The translations under genes and the position numbers were made by a program. 43,643 nt of DNA from Phycisphaerales bacterium Planc_01 (GTDB taxonomy: Bacteria; Planctomycetota; Phycisphaerae; Sedimentisphaerales; Anaerobacaceae): positions 1 to 43,643 of the forward strand of contig LVBB01000134.1 of the NCBI GenBank assembly GCA_001603075.1. Reading direction: 5' to 3'. Below the pieces are notes generated by a model that worked only from the letters and a program-made list of their open reading frames with translations, did no database searches and had not been told where the DNA came from. Below are positions 32,924 through 42,064 of the stretch, one piece after another. Position 1 is the stretch's first letter, and each line of letters begins with the position of its first letter.

Positions 32924-33643
32924 ATGCCCTATCGCAGTCTGACGGTGAAGGAGTTGGCGCGGATGCTGGGTGCCGACGCCCGCCGGCTGGAGCGCATGGC
33001 CCAGCGGGGGGAGATTCCCTGCCAGAAGGTCGGCGGCGAGCTGCGGTTCAACCGTGCCCAGATCACCGAATGGCTCCAGCAGAACATGGGCACGATGACG
33101 GGCGACCATCTGGCGGAGGTGGACGCGGGCATGACGGCCCAGCGGCAGAAGCCGCAGAATGAGGCGATCGTTCGCCCGCTGCTGCGGCCGGAAGCGGTGA
33201 CCGTCCAACTGAACTCGCGGGGCAAGAACAGCCTGCTGCGCGAGCTGGTGGCCCTGGCGATGCGGACCGGCCTGGTCTACGACGAGTCGGCCCTGCTCGA
33301 AGCGGTGATGGGCCGCGAGGAGATGCACAGCACGGCCATGGACGGCGGTATCGCGATCCCTCACCCGCGCCGGCCGTTGCCGTACGAGATCGCCGATTCG
33401 GTGCTGGTGGTGGCCAAGGCCAGCCGGGGCATCGTCTTCGGGGCGCCCGACGGCAAGCTGACCGATCTGTTCTTCCTGACGGCCTCGCAGGACGACACGC
33501 ACCACCTGCACATTCTGGCCCGGCTGTGCCGCATGCTCCACGACGACGACTGGGTCGAGCGATTGCACGCGTGCGAGACGGGCGAGGAGATGATCGATCT
33601 GCTGATCGAACGCGAAGCACAAGTCATCGCGCAATCGGCATAG
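32924..33643 (+). CDS. HTH-PTS EIIA (type 2) fusion protein, second copy
   Basis: The 239-residue protein has an excisionase-like HTH (YRSLTVKELARMLGADARR, 3-21; PCQKVGGELRFNR to 44) followed by a type 2 EIIA domain (about 85-235) with the phosphorylatable His147 in GGIAIPHPRR (141-150). It parallels the product of 15334-16008 in domain order but is divergent in sequence. No PTS permease, HPr or EI gene is nearby. GGGGAGG precedes ATG 32924. It may regulate genes by binding DNA according to its phosphorylation state; its targets are unknown. Confidence 0.87.
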   Translation: MPYRSLTVKELARMLGADARRLERMAQRGEIPCQKVGGELRFNRAQITEWLQQNMGTMTGDHLAEVDAGMTAQRQKPQNEAIVRPLLRPEAVTVQLNSRGKNSLLRELVALAMRTGLVYDESALLEAVMGREEMHSTAMDGGIAIPHPRRPLPYEIADSVLVVAKASRGIVFGAPDGKLTDLFFLTASQDDTHHLHILARLCRMLHDDDWVERLHACETGEEMIDLLIEREAQVIAQSA

Positions 33644-33849
33644 CTTCGTCCGAAAACATGCCGCGCAATGGGCGGTGGCCGTCGCCACAGAGCCATGCAG
33701 AGGGGGGCGATGGACAAAGACCGTCACGATGCCGATAGCAGGATTGCAAACTTCGGCGCCGGGCCATAGAATGATCGGCGCGGAAACCGGGTTGACCGGG
33801 GTTCGTTGGACTGGACTGCGACTGCTGTGTTCGTTTGTTGGGGATGACC

Positions 33850-34230
33850 ATGAGGAACCGTCGTGCACGCCACCATCTCGCTGCGGCACTGGGCGCTCTG
33901 ATTCTGCTCGGTATGGTTGCCGGGTGCATGATCGATCTGACCAAGGGCCGGGACTTCGGCGAACCTCCGGTCTGCGAAGTCCACGCTCGCGTGATGCGCA
34001 AGGAGAAGGTTCCGCTGATCTCCGGATACGACCTCTATGGCTCCGACTGGGCGCAGGCCGAGCGGGAGCAATTTCCGCATTCCGACAGCCCGCGTCGGTG
34101 GGACGGCGACCTGGCGGTTCACGGAGAGCACGCCATTGCGTATGTCTGCCCCGGGTGCAACGAGGCGCGCAACCGCTGGCTCATTCAGAACCGCCCTGGC
34201 ATCGCCCGCGCCAAGGGCCTGATCGATTAG
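33850..34230 (+). CDS. Small lipoprotein of unknown function
   Basis: The 126-residue product has a lipoprotein signal ending in a lipobox (LGMVAGC, Cys near 26). The mature part has C-V-C-like cysteines including CPGC in VCPGCNEARNRW near residue 103, a possible metal site. No family was recognised. ATG 33850 has GGGGA just upstream; ATG 33844 is also possible. The 206-bp gap before it (33644-33849) shows no feature. Confidence 0.65.
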   Translation: MRNRRARHHLAAALGALILLGMVAGCMIDLTKGRDFGEPPVCEVHARVMRKEKVPLISGYDLYGSDWAQAEREQFPHSDSPRRWDGDLAVHGEHAIAYVCPGCNEARNRWLIQNRPGIARAKGLID

Positions 34231-34329
34231 ACGGAAGTCTGTAGGATAGTCTTCAGCCCATGCGGACTGGGCGTGGAGCGGTGCCCATGGAGGAGGGCAG
34301 GTTGCGATCCATTCGGGACGGGCAAGGGG

Positions 34330-37293
34330 ATGTCGGTGGACCGGTGCGTGTACATGCTGTTGTGCGTGCTGGTGGTTTCGGCGGCGGTCTGTGCCGCGCA
34401 GACGGATGGCCAGACCGCCTGGAAGAACCAGATCCAGTTTCCGGACGACCCGTTTCAGAGCGGGACCTCGCCGGCCTACATCAAGTTCACCATCGTTACC
34501 AGCGAAGGCTTCGACCCGAATGTGGTCTACTACCAGGATTCCGGTCGGTACGAATACCACTACGACTTTGCCGTCGAGCATCTCGATCCGTTCGCCCGGA
34601 TGACGATCGAGCAGTTCGACGACGTGACGCTGCGTGCGAGCGGCCAGAAGGCCATTCTCGGGGCGGTCATCCTGCCGCCGTGGGTCGATCCGCTCATCGA
34701 CGAGTATGGGATTCAGTTCGTGCGCCAGGATGCCTATTCCCGTGACGAGATCGTCGGGTTGTTTGGCGTGGTTCGAGCGTCGGTGCTCGCCGATCCGAAC
34801 GTCACGGCATATTACTTCCCGACGTACGAGCAGTATCCGGTCGCCCAGCAGCATCGCCAGTGGCTCGAAGAGCAGGGCGTCCCCGTCAGCTCGACGGCGC
34901 GATGGAGCCGGGGCAACACAAGCTACTCCCAGGGCTGGGCCCTCGGGACGCTGAGGTTTGTCGAGGGTTCAGATATCCAGGCGGCGTACACGCGCGGAGA
35001 ACTCAAACCCGACGACATCCTTCTGACCGACGGCGTGCCGGCCGAGGTGCCATCGGTGGCCGGGATCGTTGCGCTGATGCCTGCGACGCCCAACTCGCAC
35101 GTTGCGATCCTGGCGCGTTCGCAAGGGGTGCCCTTCGTCCATCTGGCCGTGATGTCTGACGTCGCCTCGGCGCAGGGTCTCGTGGGCCGCACCATCTACC
35201 TGAGCGTGACACAGGACGACTTCGGCGCGGACTGCCGGCTCAAGCTGCTCGATGCCGGCTCGCTGAGCGCCGAGGACCGGGCGGTGCTGCTGGTCCTGAA
35301 GAAGTCGCCTCCTGTGGTGATCCGTCCGATGGTCCATCAGGGTCGGTTCTGGGCAGATACGAACGACTTGCAGCCGGATGACATCGCAGGCTTTGGAGGC
35401 AAGGCCGCCAACTTCGGCGTCCTGCGCGATGCCATCCCCAACGACTGCCCTCGCGCGATGGCCTTCTCGTTCGATCTGTGGAACGCCGTTCTCGATCGGC
35501 TTGTTTTCGATATGCCGCTACGCGAGGAGATTGGCCGGCGTCTGTCGAAGCACACGACGTATCCTCCGTCGGATATGCAGGTTCTGTCGGGGGACCTGGC
35601 GATGATTCGCGAGTGGTTCACCGATTCGCACGTCACTTCGTTCGGTGCCGAGTTGGAGTCGGTCGTGCTCGACGCCCTGAGCGAGTTCGGATTCGACCCG
35701 AGGGAGAAGATTCGCTTTCGCAGTTCGACGAACGTCGAGGACAGCGAGCGGTTCACGGGCGCCGGGCTGTACGACAGTTTCAGCGGGTGCCTGGCCGACG
35801 ACCTCGACGGCGATACGGCCGGTCCGTGCGCGTGCGACGTGACCGAGAGCAAGGAACGCGGCGTCTTGCGGGCTATTCGCAAGGTTTTTGCCAGCTTCTA
35901 CAACGACAACGCCTTCCTGGAGCGACTCAAGCATGGGATCGGCGAATCGCAGGTCGGCATGGCGCTGCTCGTGCATCCCTCGTTCCCCGACGAGATCGAG
36001 CTGGCCAACGGGGTCGTGACGATGGAGCGCCGCTGGGAGGAGAGCTGGACCATCGAGGTTGTTTCTCAGAAAGGGGCGGTCTCCGTGACGAACCCGCCGG
36101 CCGACGCGGTGCCCGAGATCGTGCAGGTCAGCGGCACGTCCTGGGGGCCCATGCCTTGGATGGTGCAGCGTTCGAGTCTGGTCTCGCTTCGCGACGACGC
36201 CGTGCTCGAATGGGAAGGCGACTATGTGCGCCTCTACGAACTGGTCGTCGCGGCGGCCGAGCGATACTGTCAGGTCAAGCCGGCCGATAGTCCCATGCTC
36301 GATCTGGAGTTCAAGAAGCTCGCGCCCGACGGCCGGCTCATCGTCAAGCAGATTCGTGAGATCCCACAGGCCGGTGAAGGCGAATACGCGACACCGTTTC
36401 TGCTCCGTCAATCGAGGCAGTACCACACGTTGCAGGGCCGGGGCAGCAACGTCTTCACCAACCACCGCCTCAAGTCGCGATGGACCTTAACGTCCACAAG
36501 CACATGGCTCGACGAAGGCGCGCTGCAAAGGTGCCTTTACGATGACGTGAGAATCGAGTACGTCGCCGATGGGCGAGTGCAGGAGGTCACCGGGCCGATG
36601 TCGCTGCTGCCCGGCGCCCGGCACGAGTACGCGGCGCCTCAATGGGATTGGGACCGGTACGCCCTGATCGATAGCTGGCGGCTTGATGATGCGCGCAATC
36701 CGCGAACGATCCGCCTGCGCACCACGCCGGCATTCCAGGCGACGGTGCCGGACCCCGTCGTCACGATGGACGACCTGCGGCTGACGGTCGAGGTCGAGTA
36801 CGATCGGCCCGTGCCAGCAGGCAATGCCGAGATGACGACCACGGAAGAGACCTCGCTCTACCGGCCTTGGGAGCCGGGCGAGCAGGACTGGCTCGATGCG
36901 TGCGAGTTCGACGATCCCAACACGGGCGTCTCGATTCAGGTCCAGTTCTACATGCGATGGAGCTGGGACCCATCGTCGCCGACCTCGATCCAGATCGAGC
37001 GGACGCGAATCGAGGGTCTGACCAGCGAGCCCATCGAACTGACCGGGTTCTTCTCGCAAAGCGTCGGCGGCGGGGCGCATCTGTGCCCGAAGAACTTCCT
37101 CTTCGAGCCCGCCCTGGAGTCCGGGATCTCGCAAGAGATTCTGGACGAACTGAAGGCCAGGAACATCCGGCTGGTCTACTTCACCACCGGCGCCCGCGAA
37201 TGCCGGCCGACCGAGTGGGAGGACACGCCGCCGGCAATCCGCTTCTACGGCTTCGACGACCCCATCGAAGATTTTGACGGCACACCGTTGTAG
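34330..37293 (+). CDS. Secreted dikinase-like protein: phosphohistidine-type and PEP/pyruvate-binding domains
   Basis: The 987-residue product starts with a signal peptide (YMLLCVLVVSAAVCAAQ, 8-24). Residues 228-295 look like the swivelling phosphohistidine domain of PEP-utilising enzymes: PATPNSHVAILARSQGVPF (251-269) with His257 at the catalytic position. Residues 350-720 look like the ATP-binding domain of PEP synthase/PPDK: GGKAANFG (356-363), RFRSSTNVEDSERFTG (462-477) and a later LDLEFKKLAPDGRLIVKQIR. The order, His domain before the ATP domain, is that of glucan water dikinases rather than PEP synthase. The last 250 residues are unrecognised. Export is odd for an ATP user. The function is unknown; a glycan phosphotransferase is one possibility. 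Confidence 0.82.
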   Translation: MSVDRCVYMLLCVLVVSAAVCAAQTDGQTAWKNQIQFPDDPFQSGTSPAYIKFTIVTSEGFDPNVVYYQDSGRYEYHYDFAVEHLDPFARMTIEQFDDVTLRASGQKAILGAVILPPWVDPLIDEYGIQFVRQDAYSRDEIVGLFGVVRASVLADPNVTAYYFPTYEQYPVAQQHRQWLEEQGVPVSSTARWSRGNTSYSQGWALGTLRFVEGSDIQAAYTRGELKPDDILLTDGVPAEVPSVAGIVALMPATPNSHVAILARSQGVPFVHLAVMSDVASAQGLVGRTIYLSVTQDDFGADCRLKLLDAGSLSAEDRAVLLVLKKSPPVVIRPMVHQGRFWADTNDLQPDDIAGFGGKAANFGVLRDAIPNDCPRAMAFSFDLWNAVLDRLVFDMPLREEIGRRLSKHTTYPPSDMQVLSGDLAMIREWFTDSHVTSFGAELESVVLDALSEFGFDPREKIRFRSSTNVEDSERFTGAGLYDSFSGCLADDLDGDTAGPCACDVTESKERGVLRAIRKVFASFYNDNAFLERLKHGIGESQVGMALLVHPSFPDEIELANGVVTMERRWEESWTIEVVSQKGAVSVTNPPADAVPEIVQVSGTSWGPMPWMVQRSSLVSLRDDAVLEWEGDYVRLYELVVAAAERYCQVKPADSPMLDLEFKKLAPDGRLIVKQIREIPQAGEGEYATPFLLRQSRQYHTLQGRGSNVFTNHRLKSRWTLTSTSTWLDEGALQRCLYDDVRIEYVADGRVQEVTGPMSLLPGARHEYAAPQWDWDRYALIDSWRLDDARNPRTIRLRTTPAFQATVPDPVVTMDDLRLTVEVEYDRPVPAGNAEMTTTEETSLYRPWEPGEQDWLDACEFDDPNTGVSIQVQFYMRWSWDPSSPTSIQIERTRIEGLTSEPIELTGFFSQSVGGGAHLCPKNFLFEPALESGISQEILDELKARNIRLVYFTTGARECRPTEWEDTPPAIRFYGFDDPIEDFDGTPL

Positions 37294-37397
37294 GGGCGAC
37301 GTCCGCCAGAGGCAGATCGCCCTTAGGCGAAAAGGCGTGGTCGTGGGGGACTTGTCCTGCTATGATGACTTGGTACGGGCAAGGCATGCCTCGCCCC
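37290..37397. repeat. Degenerate family A repeats
   Basis: The spacer 37294-37429 contains a split copy (TAGGGGCGA at 37291-37299 with TCGCCCTTA near 37317-37325) and a near-palindrome at 37378-37397 (GGGCAAGGCATGCCTCGCCC, one mismatch). Confidence 0.55.
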
Positions 37398-37429
37398 CAC
37401 GACGAAACGGGCCGCAGAAGGAGATGCCG

Positions 37430-38839
37430 ATGAACGCACGAGTTTGCCTCCCAACCAGGTCGATCTGCGCCATGGTCGTGTTGTGGACCTGTTGCGTGGG
37501 CCGGGCCCAGCAGGCGGTTCCGGGGCCGGTCATCGAGCCGTGGCGATTTCAGGTGGGCGCCTGCACGCATTTCAGCCAGGGCAAGGGCACTCTCGAATTG
37601 AACCTCGACAGTCTCAAGAGCGCCGGCATCGGTGCGATTCGCGACGAAGTCCCGTGGGGAGCAGTCGAGCAGGAGAAGGGCCGGCTCGAAATGCCTGACG
37701 CGTTCGACACATACGTCCGTCGGGCGGCCGCGCGGCGTCTCAACGTCCTGCTCATTCTCGATTACGGCAATCGCTTCTACGACGACGCCGACCGGCCACA
37801 ATCGCCCGAAGCGATCGAGGGCTTCTGCCGGTACAGCGAGTTTGTGGTGCGGCACTTCGGCAAGGACGTGCGCCTGTACGAAATCTGGAACGAATGGGAC
37901 ATTCCGATCGGGCTGCCCGAGCGGCATCGCAGGCCCGGGACGCCGGAGAGCTACTTCAAGCTGCTCCAGGCGGTCTATCCGAGGATCAAGGCGATCGATC
38001 CCGATGTCACGGTCCTCGCGGGCGCATCGACCAGTGGCGCGGTCAAAAAGGGCTGGCTCGAAGAGATCGTCAAGCTCGGCGCCCTGGAGTATTGCGACGC
38101 GATCTCGATCCACAGCTACAACTACAACGAGCCGTTCCCACAGCGCGGGCCCGAGGCCTGCTCGGTGTGGATGACGAGCGTGCAACAGATGCTTCATCGC
38201 TACAATGGCGACAGGGACGTTCCGTTCTATGTGACTGAGATGGGCTGGCCGACGCACGTGACCAAGGGCGGCACCGATCCGGAGCTGTCCGCGTCGTATC
38301 TGGCCCGGCTCTATCTGCTGGCCCGCACCTCGGAATCGTTCGAGGGGCTGTGGTGGTACGACTTCCAGGACGACGGCTGGGACCCGAAGTACAACGAAGA
38401 CAACTTCGGCCTGGTGCGGCCCGACCTGACGCCCAAGCCGGCGTACTACGTGATGGCGGACATTTCGCAGCTCGTCGGCAAAGGGCGGTACACCGGCCGG
38501 ATCGAAACGCCCGACGAGTACGTGCAGGGATTGCGTTTTACACGCGAGGGCCGCGACTATTGGACCATATGGTCGGACGACGACCGGGACCGCCAGATCG
38601 TCCTGCAAACCGAGAACCCCGAGACGCCCGTACTGGTTCGGCAGTTGGGCCACGACGCCAGCCTCGTGCAGTGGGGCTTTCGCGACTGGGCACAGCGACG
38701 CAACAGTGAACTGGTTCCCAATCGGATGTCGATTGTGGTTGGGCATCGGCCCTTCATGCTCAGCGGTGACCTGTCGGGCATCTCCATCGCCGAGGTGATC
38801 CCACGCTTTCGCCAGGTCGATCGGGCCGAGCAGGAGTAG
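37430..38839 (+). CDS. Clan GH-A glycoside hydrolase (GH39-like), secreted
   Basis: The 469-residue protein has a signal peptide (about 1-26) and a TIM-barrel with the clan GH-A catalytic pair: RLYEIWNEWDIP (148-159, acid/base E155) and FYVTEMGWPTH (267-276, nucleophile E270). The overall spacing suits GH39 or a related family. A C-terminal beta domain follows. AAGGAG lies 6 nt before ATG 37430. It starts a plus-strand group with a lyase-like gene and a radical SAM gene, so it likely attacks a polysaccharide or glycosaminoglycan-like substrate. The exact family needs a profile search. Confidence 0.85.
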   Translation: MNARVCLPTRSICAMVVLWTCCVGRAQQAVPGPVIEPWRFQVGACTHFSQGKGTLELNLDSLKSAGIGAIRDEVPWGAVEQEKGRLEMPDAFDTYVRRAAARRLNVLLILDYGNRFYDDADRPQSPEAIEGFCRYSEFVVRHFGKDVRLYEIWNEWDIPIGLPERHRRPGTPESYFKLLQAVYPRIKAIDPDVTVLAGASTSGAVKKGWLEEIVKLGALEYCDAISIHSYNYNEPFPQRGPEACSVWMTSVQQMLHRYNGDRDVPFYVTEMGWPTHVTKGGTDPELSASYLARLYLLARTSESFEGLWWYDFQDDGWDPKYNEDNFGLVRPDLTPKPAYYVMADISQLVGKGRYTGRIETPDEYVQGLRFTREGRDYWTIWSDDDRDRQIVLQTENPETPVLVRQLGHDASLVQWGFRDWAQRRNSELVPNRMSIVVGHRPFMLSGDLSGISIAEVIPRFRQVDRAEQE

Positions 38840-38863
38840 TGGACACAGGATCGGGAGGCATAC

Positions 38864-40852
38864 ATGAACGCAAGACGGACGGCTATGGCCTTAGGCGGTG
38901 TTGCCGCAGGGGGGCTGCTATTGGTGGTGACGCTCCTGGAGCCGGCACTCGCACGACAGGGACGCTTCAAGTTGGGCGAACTGGTTCCGCAGGAGAGGAT
39001 TCAGCAGGTGCTTCTTTCGCGAGATCGGTGGCGTCCGTGGCCGCAGTGGAGCGAGCGGCAGGCGTGGGAGGGACTGCCCGCAGAGGTTCGCAAGGACCTG
39101 ATCGCCGGCGGCGAGGCGTATCTCGGCTGCGACTGGCCCGCATTGCCGGCGACGCTGTTCCTCGAATTCGCCCGCAACGGCAACCGCAGCCGCTACGAGC
39201 GGGAACACTTTGCCCGGCGCAGCGCGCTGACCGCCCTGGTGATCGCCGAGTGCGTCGAAGGCAAGGGGCGTTTTCTCGACGACGTCGCCAACGGGGTCTG
39301 GGCCCTCTGCGAGGAATCCTTCTGGGGCGTGCCCGCACACATTGGCGCGCAGAAGGCCGGCTCGGGTCTGCCCGATTATGACGAGCCGATCGTCGATCTG
39401 TTCGCGGCCGAGACCTCTGAGAGCCTTGCCTGGACCAGCTACCTGCTGAGCGAGCAACTCGACAAGGTGTCACCCTTGATTCGCCGACGGATCGCTCTGG
39501 AGATCGACCGGCGCATTCTGACACCGTGCCTGGGACGCGACTTCGGCTGGATGGGGTTTCGCGGCGGGCGCGTCAACAACTGGAACCCGTGGTGCAACTC
39601 GAACTGGCTGGTCTCGGCGCTGCTGATCGAGCCCGACGAGAGTCGGCGCGTCGCGGCGGTCGCACGGATCGCGCGCAGCCTGGATCATTTCCTCGATGCC
39701 TACGAGGACGACGGAGGCTGCGACGAGGGGCCGGGCTATTGGGGCCGGGCGGGGGCGTCGCTCTACGATTGCCTCGACCTGCTGCACAGCGCCAGTGATG
39801 GCGCCATAGACGTATACGACAAGCCGCTGGTCCAGGAGATCGGGCGGTACATCTATCGCGTCCATATCGCCGACCGCTACTTCGTGAACTTCGCCGACGC
39901 CTCGGCGCGGGTCGGCATTGCCGCTTCGCTCGTCTATCGGTACGGCAAGAGCATCGGCGACGACAAACTCATGGCCTTCGGCGCCTACGCCTTCGCCGAA
40001 TCGGGCGGCATGGCCGAGGCGTTCGAGGGCAAGCCGGGCTATGGAATCGGGCGGTACCTGGCGGAGATTTTCGGGGCCGCTGAGATCGAGAAGGCCAGGG
40101 CATATGCGCCTCTGGTCCGCGACGTCTGGATGGACGGGATTCAGGTGGTGACGGCCCGCGATCGCGAAGGCAGCGCGAAGGGCCTGTATCTGGCGGCCAA
40201 GGGTGGGCACAACGCCGAGAGCCACAACCACAACGACGTCGGCAACTTCATCGTCTACATCGACGGCAAACCGGTCCTCATCGACATCGGCGTCGAGACG
40301 TACAGCCGCAAGACGTTCAGTTCGCAGCGGTACGAAATCTGGACGATGCAGTCGGCGTACCACAGCCTGCCGACCATCGACGGCGTCATGCAGGCGCCGG
40401 GCGGGCAGTTTGCCGCGCGCGACGTTCGCTACAAGAGCGATGATAGCATGGCGCAGCTTCAGCTCGACATCGCCGGGGCCTATCCCGAACAGGCCCGTCT
40501 GAAGTCGTGGGTTCGCACGATCACGTTGAACCGGGGACGCGATGTCGCGGTCGTCGAGGACTACGCGCTGACCCAGCCGGCGGGGCAAATCACCCTCAGC
40601 CTGATGACGCCGTGCAGGGCCGAGGTGCGCAAGCCGGGGCAGATCTTGCTCTCGCCGCCCGACGGCGATGGCGCCGCAGCGCATGTGATTTATGACGCCG
40701 CCAGGCTGACCGCGACCATCGAGGTGATCGACGTGGAAGATGGACGGCTTCGCTCGGTCTGGCCCGAGCAGATCGCGAGGATTCTGCTGACTGCGGAGAA
40801 GCCTCCACTGAAGGACACCTGGACGCTCAAGATCGAGCCGACGAGACCGTAG
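38864..40852 (+). CDS. Heparinase II/III-like polysaccharide lyase
   Basis: The 662-residue protein has an N-terminal signal (ALGGVAAGGLLLVVTLLEPALA), an alpha-barrel with NNWNPWCNSNWL (238-249) and DEGPGYWGRAG (287-297), then a beta-sandwich with HNAESHNHNDVGNFIVYIDG (449-468). The Tyr of GPGYW and the His pair in HNH are catalytic or metal-site residues in heparinase II/III-type lyases. Substrates of this superfamily include uronic-acid polysaccharides such as heparan sulfate, alginate and other glycans. It is followed after 9 bp by the radical SAM gene, which fits degradation of a sulfated polymer. Confidence 0.88.
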   Translation: MNARRTAMALGGVAAGGLLLVVTLLEPALARQGRFKLGELVPQERIQQVLLSRDRWRPWPQWSERQAWEGLPAEVRKDLIAGGEAYLGCDWPALPATLFLEFARNGNRSRYEREHFARRSALTALVIAECVEGKGRFLDDVANGVWALCEESFWGVPAHIGAQKAGSGLPDYDEPIVDLFAAETSESLAWTSYLLSEQLDKVSPLIRRRIALEIDRRILTPCLGRDFGWMGFRGGRVNNWNPWCNSNWLVSALLIEPDESRRVAAVARIARSLDHFLDAYEDDGGCDEGPGYWGRAGASLYDCLDLLHSASDGAIDVYDKPLVQEIGRYIYRVHIADRYFVNFADASARVGIAASLVYRYGKSIGDDKLMAFGAYAFAESGGMAEAFEGKPGYGIGRYLAEIFGAAEIEKARAYAPLVRDVWMDGIQVVTARDREGSAKGLYLAAKGGHNAESHNHNDVGNFIVYIDGKPVLIDIGVETYSRKTFSSQRYEIWTMQSAYHSLPTIDGVMQAPGGQFAARDVRYKSDDSMAQLQLDIAGAYPEQARLKSWVRTITLNRGRDVAVVEDYALTQPAGQITLSLMTPCRAEVRKPGQILLSPPDGDGAAAHVIYDAARLTATIEVIDVEDGRLRSVWPEQIARILLTAEKPPLKDTWTLKIEPTRP

Positions 40853-40861
40853 AGAACACCG

Positions 40862-42004
40862 ATGCAGCCATTTACGCTTCTGATCAAACCGTCGGGCTCC
40901 GACTGCAATGTTGATTGCGAGTACTGCTTTTATAAGTGCCGCGCGCCGGAGGTGGGGCAGGGCCGCCAGCGGATGAGCGACGAGGTGCTCCACACGCTCG
41001 TCAAGGACTACATGGAACTGCGTTTTCCCGTGTCGGGTTTTGCCTGGCAGGGGGGCGAGCCGACGCTGATGGGCCTGGACTTCTATCGCAAGGCGGTCGA
41101 GTGGCAGGCCAGGTACGGCGTCTGCGGCCAGGAAGTGGGCAACTCACTCCAGACGAATGCCATTCTGCTGGACAACGACGAATGGGGTCGATTTCTGCAC
41201 GAGGCGAAATTTCTCGTCGGCGTCAGCATCGACGGGCCCAAGGAGTTGCACGACCGCTATCGGCTCGACCTCGGCGGCCGTGGCACGTGGGATCGCGTCA
41301 TGCGGGCCATCGACTGCTGCAAGCGGCACGGCGTCGAGTTCAACACGCTGACGCTGGTGAACAACCTGACCGCCGAGCATCCCGACGAGGTCTTCGATTT
41401 CCTGCTCGACTTGGACGTTCGCTACCTGCAGTTCATTCCATGCGTCGAGGTCGATCCGCAAAGCGGGCAGATCGCCGCGTTCTCGGTCTCGCCGAAGCAG
41501 TACGGCGAGTTTCTGTGCCGCATCTTCGACCGCTGGCTGGCGGTCGGGCCGGAGAAGCTTAGCGTCCGCGACTTCGATTCGCTGCTGAGCTATTGTATGG
41601 CGGGCCGCCACACGATCTGCACGTTCGACCGCCAGTGCAGCCAGTACATCGTCATCGAGCACACCGGCGACGTCTTCCCATGCGATTTCTTCGTCGAGCC
41701 CCCATGGCGGCTCGGCAATATTCTCGATACGCCCATCCAGGAACTGGCGGCCTCCGCAAAGAAGAAAGCGTTCGCCCGCAAGAAGCAGAACCTCTGCAAC
41801 AAGTGCCTGGTCTGCCGGCACCTGGCGGTTTGCCGCGGCGGCTGCATGAAGGACCGGGCTCCCTTCGATCGGGACAATCACGGCCGCGAGAGCTATTTCT
41901 GCGAGAGCTATCGGCGGTTCTTCGACTACGCGCTGCCGAAGCTGATGCAGGTGGCGGCGAAAATCCGGTCGGGGTCGCTTGTCCGGCCGGAACAGTTGAC
42001 GTAG
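40862..42004 (+). CDS. Radical SAM enzyme, anaerobic sulfatase-maturating type
   Basis: The 380-residue protein has CNVDCEYC (15-22), the CxxxCxxC motif for the SAM-binding [4Fe-4S] cluster, then AWQGGEPTLMG (61-71). The C-terminal SPASM region has C253, C259, C274, C312, C315, C318, C324, C328 and C347, enough for two auxiliary clusters, as in anSME. Such enzymes convert a sulfatase cysteine or serine to formylglycine without oxygen. This fits the Cys-type sulfatase at 6372-7991, though the close neighbours are a lyase and hydrolase. It is cytoplasmic and works before sulfatase export. A different peptide substrate is possible. Confidence 0.9.
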   Translation: MQPFTLLIKPSGSDCNVDCEYCFYKCRAPEVGQGRQRMSDEVLHTLVKDYMELRFPVSGFAWQGGEPTLMGLDFYRKAVEWQARYGVCGQEVGNSLQTNAILLDNDEWGRFLHEAKFLVGVSIDGPKELHDRYRLDLGGRGTWDRVMRAIDCCKRHGVEFNTLTLVNNLTAEHPDEVFDFLLDLDVRYLQFIPCVEVDPQSGQIAAFSVSPKQYGEFLCRIFDRWLAVGPEKLSVRDFDSLLSYCMAGRHTICTFDRQCSQYIVIEHTGDVFPCDFFVEPPWRLGNILDTPIQELAASAKKKAFARKKQNLCNKCLVCRHLAVCRGGCMKDRAPFDRDNHGRESYFCESYRRFFDYALPKLMQVAAKIRSGSLVRPEQLT

Positions 42005-42064
42005 AATACGGGTCGGCCGCGTGCAGGGCCGAATCCTATCAGCTCACGAGAAAGGACGGGCGCG

